Origin: Thermodesulfobacteriota bacterium
GTDB lineage: Bacteria > Desulfobacterota > UBA8473
NCBI GenBank assembly: GCA_040757775.1
Contig: JBFLWQ010000015.1
Coordinates: 1 to 64,000, forward strand
DNA: 64,000 nt
Direction of reading: 5' to 3'
The translations under genes and the position numbers were made by a program. Below are positions 60,252 through 64,000 of the stretch, one piece after another (positions within the stretch are counted from its first letter, which is position 1; each line of letters opens with the position of its first letter). The notes beneath the pieces are model-generated. The model was not told the DNA's origin and did no database searches. It was given only the letters and a program-made list of their open reading frames with translations.

Positions 60252-61997
60252 ATGTCAGAGAGTTCAATAAAGAAATTGTATCTTATTCTGGACCGGTCAG
60301 ACGGCTATTCTTCTCAGGAATTTCAGGAATATTTTACCGGTTTCTTTCCTTACATTGATATATCTGCGGATATATACCTTATTGTAAAAGATATTGAGAG
60401 AGGTTTCCCCCGTGTGAGGGAGACGATAAAACAGATCGCCCTGTTTCTAAAAAGATACTTCTTTTACAGGATAAACATCCATCCTGTTCATCCGTTACCT
60501 TCTGAAGATTTACTGGAAGATGTTTACAACGATTTTTTCCAGATAATCAGCCCTTTTAATAGGGAAGGATACCTTCACCAGAGCGTATCCCGTATTATGA
60601 TCTTACCCATACTTACAGCAGAAGAGGACGATGATATAGTATTCCTCAACAGATCCCTGGAGTTCCTGAGAGATCGACTTATGATTCCCAGTATCTACAT
60701 CACAGAAAATAGTCTCCCTAACGGAATCAAAGGGATTATGAAGAGTGACAGAGAAAGGATTTATCTGGAACTGGGTGGGGGAAATAAGCTGGAAAGGCTC
60801 ATAAATACCCTGGGAACCCATTCTGTATTCGATGACCTTATGGTATGGGCCAGTGCGCCGATAAAGAATCCCCTTCAAGGATGCCCTTCTGTTATATTGA
60901 GAGAAAAAGATGGGGATATTTACAACTGCTTCAAGGCAGTATCCTCAAAACAGCCCGTTTCAAACCTTTACTCTATGAACAGTCTGCCTGAGCTGCTCAT
61001 GACATTCGAAACCTATGAAAACAGGCGGAGCGATTGTATGAACTGTGCTGTAGAATCGCTATCTCTTATGAAGGATACCCTCAGGATAAATGACCGCGAA
61101 AAAGAGGCATTTAGCATTTCCTTTCAAATTGGCATGGAATTGGTCAAACAGGAAGACTACAAAAGCGCGCTGGAACATTTCGACAGAGTGCTGACGGAGC
61201 GTACCGAACTTGAGGATATGGGAACTATCCTCCTTTCCAAGGCATTGTGTCATCTCAAAAGAAAGGAAAACGAGAAGGCAATGGTTACCCTGGAAGAGGC
61301 AGAAAGGCATATCCCATCTTCAGCCATGATCTATTATTATAGGGGCCTGTGTGAATTCGGTCTCAGGGATTATATAGAGGCAATTGACAGGTTCCAGGAT
61401 GCCCTGAAAATGGGGTCTGACCAGCTTCCCCTGGGGGATGTGTATTTTTATGCGGGGCTAAGTCATATAAATCTGGAGGAATACAGTGAAGGACTTGCGA
61501 TGATGAATCGTGCAGAAGAATTTTTCACCGAAAAGAGCCCTGTCTATTATTATATGGGGCTCTGCTTTCTAGGCATGAGAGACCTTGATACCGCTTTAGA
61601 CTATCTCAAAAAGGCACTCACATCCCAACCTCAGGAAGGAGACTTAGGCAGTATCCACTTTTACCTGGGCTCCTGCTATAAAGAGATGGAGAGGTATGAA
61701 GATGCCCTTTTAGACCTTAAAAGGGCTATGGAAGCGGAGGAGGGAAGGAAGGACATTCATAACCTTATGGGGTACTGTTATTTCAAACTGAAAGAATATG
61801 ATGATGCTATACAATGCTTCTCCAGAGCCGTGGAGATAGACCCGAACTCTGCTATCGATTACGCAAATATAGGGGTGAATCTCAGAGAAAAAGGGGAGAT
61901 AGAAAAGGCTGTTCCTATGTTCAAAAAGGCACTAAGCCTGGATCCCTCCATTGGTTTTGCCAGAAAGCATCTGAACGAAATAAATAGAGAGCTTTAA
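60252..61997 (+). CDS. Large TPR-repeat protein with unknown N-terminal domain
   Basis: A 581-residue protein. Residues 1-280 are an unfamiliar domain (KKLYLILDRSDGYSSQEFQE start, a lone DCMNCAVESL cysteine pair at its end). Residues ~285-581 contain about eight TPR units, e.g. YYYRGLCEFGLRDYIEAIDR and YYYMGLCFLGMRDLDTALDY. No signal peptide, so it is cytoplasmic and presumably a protein-binding scaffold. It ends in a strong terminator. Confidence 0.78.
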   Translation: MSESSIKKLYLILDRSDGYSSQEFQEYFTGFFPYIDISADIYLIVKDIERGFPRVRETIKQIALFLKRYFFYRINIHPVHPLPSEDLLEDVYNDFFQIISPFNREGYLHQSVSRIMILPILTAEEDDDIVFLNRSLEFLRDRLMIPSIYITENSLPNGIKGIMKSDRERIYLELGGGNKLERLINTLGTHSVFDDLMVWASAPIKNPLQGCPSVILREKDGDIYNCFKAVSSKQPVSNLYSMNSLPELLMTFETYENRRSDCMNCAVESLSLMKDTLRINDREKEAFSISFQIGMELVKQEDYKSALEHFDRVLTERTELEDMGTILLSKALCHLKRKENEKAMVTLEEAERHIPSSAMIYYYRGLCEFGLRDYIEAIDRFQDALKMGSDQLPLGDVYFYAGLSHINLEEYSEGLAMMNRAEEFFTEKSPVYYYMGLCFLGMRDLDTALDYLKKALTSQPQEGDLGSIHFYLGSCYKEMERYEDALLDLKRAMEAEEGRKDIHNLMGYCYFKLKEYDDAIQCFSRAVEIDPNSAIDYANIGVNLREKGEIEKAVPMFKKALSLDPSIGFARKHLNEINREL

Positions 61998-62020
61998 AAA
62001 CCTGGGTTTTTAAAGCTCTC
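61987..62020 (+). terminator. Rho-independent terminator after the TPR gene
   Basis: A perfect 16-bp stem (61987-62002 with 62005-62020, GAGAGCTTTAAAAACC / GGTTTTTAAAGCTCTC) with a minimal loop, followed by T-rich GGTTTTGTTTTTT. It includes the stop codon of the TPR gene and lies between convergent genes. Confidence 0.88.
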
Positions 62021-62042
62021 TGATGGTTTTGTTTTTTATTTA

Positions 62043-63257
62043 CTAGGGAAGGCCATAAAGGGCTATTGCACACATGAACTTACCCGGCAGGCCAGCCTGA
62101 TTATGAACCATACCAAGTTTTGGATTCTTTAACTGACGGGACTTGTCTTCTGCCTTTCCCTGAAGCTGCTTGTATATTTCAAATGCTTCTCTACAGCCAC
62201 TGGCACCAATGGGATGGCCAAATGCCTTTAAACCACCACTGAGGTTGACTGGTATTTCGCCTTCCTGTGTCCATGCACCTGCTTCAAGGTCTTCCCTTGC
62301 CTTTCCTCTCTCGCAGAGTCCCATAGATTCCACAGCAATGACCTCGGAGATTGAGAAACAGTCATGACACTCAACGAGATCAATCTCTTTCCTGGGGTTC
62401 TTTATCCCTGCCATGGTATATGCCTCTTTAGCTGCATATACAGTCTCATCCCAGACTGTAAAATCATAATCTGTCCTGATGCTTCCCTGCCCAGGACCTA
62501 TGGAGAGCCCTAACCCTTTGATAACTACATAATCGTCTCTGAACTTCTTTGCATCCTCTGCACGGCACAGGATAGCCGCTGCTGCTCCATCGGTTACACC
62601 GCAGCAATCGAACAACCCGAGGGGCCATGCAATTACAGGCGCATTCATAACCTGATCTTCGGTTATCGCATTTCGAAGATGGGCTCTGGGGTTTCTTGAG
62701 GCATTGTAATGACTCTTTACTGAAACCTTTGCCAGCATTCTCTTTCCCTCTTCGGGGCTGAGTCCATACTTCTTGAAATATCTGGTTGCTGCAAGGGCAT
62801 ACATGCCAGGAGCAGTTATGCCTCCCTCGAAGACAGGGTGTGGAGGTATGGACAGCTCACCGAGCCCGCCAAAACCGGTGTCCTTCAGCTTTTCAACGCC
62901 CACAACAAGAACGATATCGTAAACCTTGGCTGCCACTGCAAAAGCAGCATTCCTAAGGGCATCTGTGCCGGTAGCACATCCATTTTCTACTCGGCTAACA
63001 GGCTTGTATGGAAGCTTTAATGGCATCGACATGGATGCCCCTGTAATCCCTGTAGAGGTCATACCGGCTCCGGTACCATGGAACCCTATAGTTCCTACCC
63101 ACCCTGCATCGATGTCCTTCATCTCAATACCTGCATCCTTCAATGCCTCATAGGTAGCTTCCACAACCATATCCTCGCTTCCCATATCCCAGTTTTCCCC
63201 GAATTTGGAACAACCCATGCCAATAATTGCAACCTTGTCTTTAAAACTCTCTGCCAT
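62043..63257 (-). CDS. Thiolase-family acetyl-CoA acetyltransferase (SCP-x type)
   Basis: A 404-residue thiolase-fold protein. The nucleophile cysteine is in ENGCATGTDALR (about residue 94), the catalytic His in VECHDCFSISE, and the GGLKAFGHPIGASG motif is near the C-terminus. It belongs to the lipid-transfer/SCP-x-like thiolases that are encoded beside a DUF35 protein, as here. Likely acyl-CoA condensation or cleavage in a degradative pathway; substrate unknown. The upstream neighbour is 13 bases away on the same strand, so they form an operon. Confidence 0.87.
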   Translation of the reverse strand: MAESFKDKVAIIGMGCSKFGENWDMGSEDMVVEATYEALKDAGIEMKDIDAGWVGTIGFHGTGAGMTSTGITGASMSMPLKLPYKPVSRVENGCATGTDALRNAAFAVAAKVYDIVLVVGVEKLKDTGFGGLGELSIPPHPVFEGGITAPGMYALAATRYFKKYGLSPEEGKRMLAKVSVKSHYNASRNPRAHLRNAITEDQVMNAPVIAWPLGLFDCCGVTDGAAAAILCRAEDAKKFRDDYVVIKGLGLSIGPGQGSIRTDYDFTVWDETVYAAKEAYTMAGIKNPRKEIDLVECHDCFSISEVIAVESMGLCERGKAREDLEAGAWTQEGEIPVNLSGGLKAFGHPIGASGCREAFEIYKQLQGKAEDKSRQLKNPKLGMVHNQAGLPGKFMCAIALYGLP

Positions 63258-63270
63258 TTTACATCCCTCC

Positions 63271-64000
63271 TTATGCCCTTACCGGACGGCATTTCCAGAA
63301 ATAGTTGTGAATACCATGCGCTTCATGAACCCTTCTAAAGGTAAATTCTACTGCTATGTCAGGGCTGATCTTTTCAGGATCCCGATCTGTTAATATAGTA
63401 GAAACCCTGCCTCCTCCATCTATGTTAACTATGGCGATTACAGTTGGTTTGTCTACAGATGTTGCCAGGTTATCCATGCTGTAAGTAAAGAGTGTCCCCT
63501 TCTTATCCGACAACCTTATTTCATCGAAATCATCCTTGGCCTGACACCATGTACATACCCTTTGCATGGGGAATTGTATGGTCCCACACTGCCTGCACTT
63601 ATGCCCATGGCAACTGAAGACCCAGTTTCTGTCCCTCCATGACATCGTCAGTGCTCCAAACTTTTCTGGCTCCCGCTGCCGACCCCAATCCATCAGGTTG
63701 CGGAAATGGAGATACTTTCCATAAGTAGGTAAGTCCATCTTTGATGCCAGGTTCCTCTTTATACCACGTCTGTCCCTGATTTTTTCTATCTGCTTGGTTA
63801 CCTTCAGGATAAAGGCATCTGCTCCATCACCATAGTTGGCAAAGAGTATCCTGTCTCCAGGTTTTGCCTCTTCGAGGGCAGCAACCAGCATCATCATGGC
63901 TTGAGCAGACCCTGTATGACCCACTGTGGTGAGAAGGGAATCCTGTAACTGGGCCTTTGGATCAAAACCCAACCTTTTTGCAAGCTCATTGTGTCTTCGT
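63271..64000 (-). CDS. HMG-CoA-synthase-like/DUF35 OB-fold fusion protein, C-terminal part
   Basis: The frame is open to the window edge, so the N-terminus is missing; about 243 residues are visible. The first part (SLLTTVGHTGSAQAMMMLVAALEE, GDRILFANYGDGADAFIL) is the C-terminal end of a ketoacyl/HMG-CoA-synthase-type thiolase fold. The rest is a DUF35 domain: zinc ribbon HKCRQCGTIQFPMQRVCTWC followed by an OB fold (GTLFTYSMDNLA). DUF35 proteins assist partner thiolases, which fits the adjacent thiolase gene. Confidence 0.82.
   Translation of the reverse strand, partial: RRHNELAKRLGFDPKAQLQDSLLTTVGHTGSAQAMMMLVAALEEAKPGDRILFANYGDGADAFILKVTKQIEKIRDRRGIKRNLASKMDLPTYGKYLHFRNLMDWGRQREPEKFGALTMSWRDRNWVFSCHGHKCRQCGTIQFPMQRVCTWCQAKDDFDEIRLSDKKGTLFTYSMDNLATSVDKPTVIAIVNIDGGGRVSTILTDRDPEKISPDIAVEFTFRRVHEAHGIHNYFWKCRPVRA

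Noticed and set aside
1-64000. CRISPR arrays, rRNA and tRNA genes
   Set aside because: No regularly spaced repeats or cloverleaf-like sequences were noticed on reading, although a tRNA scan could not be run.

Overview
This window looks like the chromosome of a strictly anaerobic Desulfobacterota (former Deltaproteobacteria) lineage, probably a sulfate reducer or syntroph-like relative. The evidence is the combination of Tmc/Hmc-type transmembrane redox complexes with HdrD-like CCG proteins and multihaem cytochromes, an ORP (orange protein)-type operon of MinD-like and NifX-like proteins, a glycyl radical enzyme, a B12-dependent acyl-CoA mutase, sigma54 activators and a SelW-like selenoprotein. 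No rRNA, tRNA or CRISPR array was recognised.

Region 1 (1-12901, + strand) handles carboxylic acids. It holds the end of an acyl-CoA mutase large subunit and its small B12-binding subunit, then a LIV-type ABC transporter (livG, an acyl-CoA ligase, livH, livM, three tandem livK copies with the middle one broken by an amber codon, livF), closed by a glycyl radical enzyme with an unusual active site and no activase nearby. Region 2 (12945-22443) is a redox and signalling block. On the - strand a sigma54 activator is followed by a TmcC/TmcB-like pair, a universal stress protein, a HEAT-repeat protein, a response regulator and a histidine kinase. A second membrane cytochrome/HdrD-like pair lies on the + strand. 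Region 3 (22553-31514, - strand) holds a response regulator, a Phd/PIN toxin-antitoxin pair and a composite electron-transfer operon: tmcD, tmcC and tmcB, then a 17-haem cytochrome, a Tat-exported ferredoxin-like protein, an NrfD-type membrane protein and a CGGC protein.

Region 4 (31515-45026) opens with a palindrome-rich intergenic region. This is followed by an unusual XRE-HTH/PAS histidine kinase with its response regulator, then a metallo-beta-lactamase-fold protein. The rest is a long - strand ORP-like/Fe-S operon (NifX-like proteins, Mrp, two ferredoxin-fused MinD ATPases, DUF59, NifU, FmdB, CoaE, peptide deformylase). It is preceded by a sigma54 promoter, GTTGCAT-type upstream sites and its own sigma54 activator. 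The same site type lies upstream of the region 2 operon.

Region 5 (45146-58312) is accessory DNA. It has a B12/radical SAM protein, a DUF3786 gene bracketed by a 39-bp direct repeat, a YhcG-type nuclease followed by a truncated hsdR start, and a type I restriction-modification operon (hsdM, hsdS, an unfamiliar PD-(D/E)XK gene, hsdR, YgjP-type peptidase). Region 6 (58343-64000) carries a small 2Fe-2S protein, a SelW-like selenoprotein with in-frame TGA, two TPR proteins, and on the - strand a thiolase and a DUF35/HMG-CoA-synthase-like protein cut by the window end.
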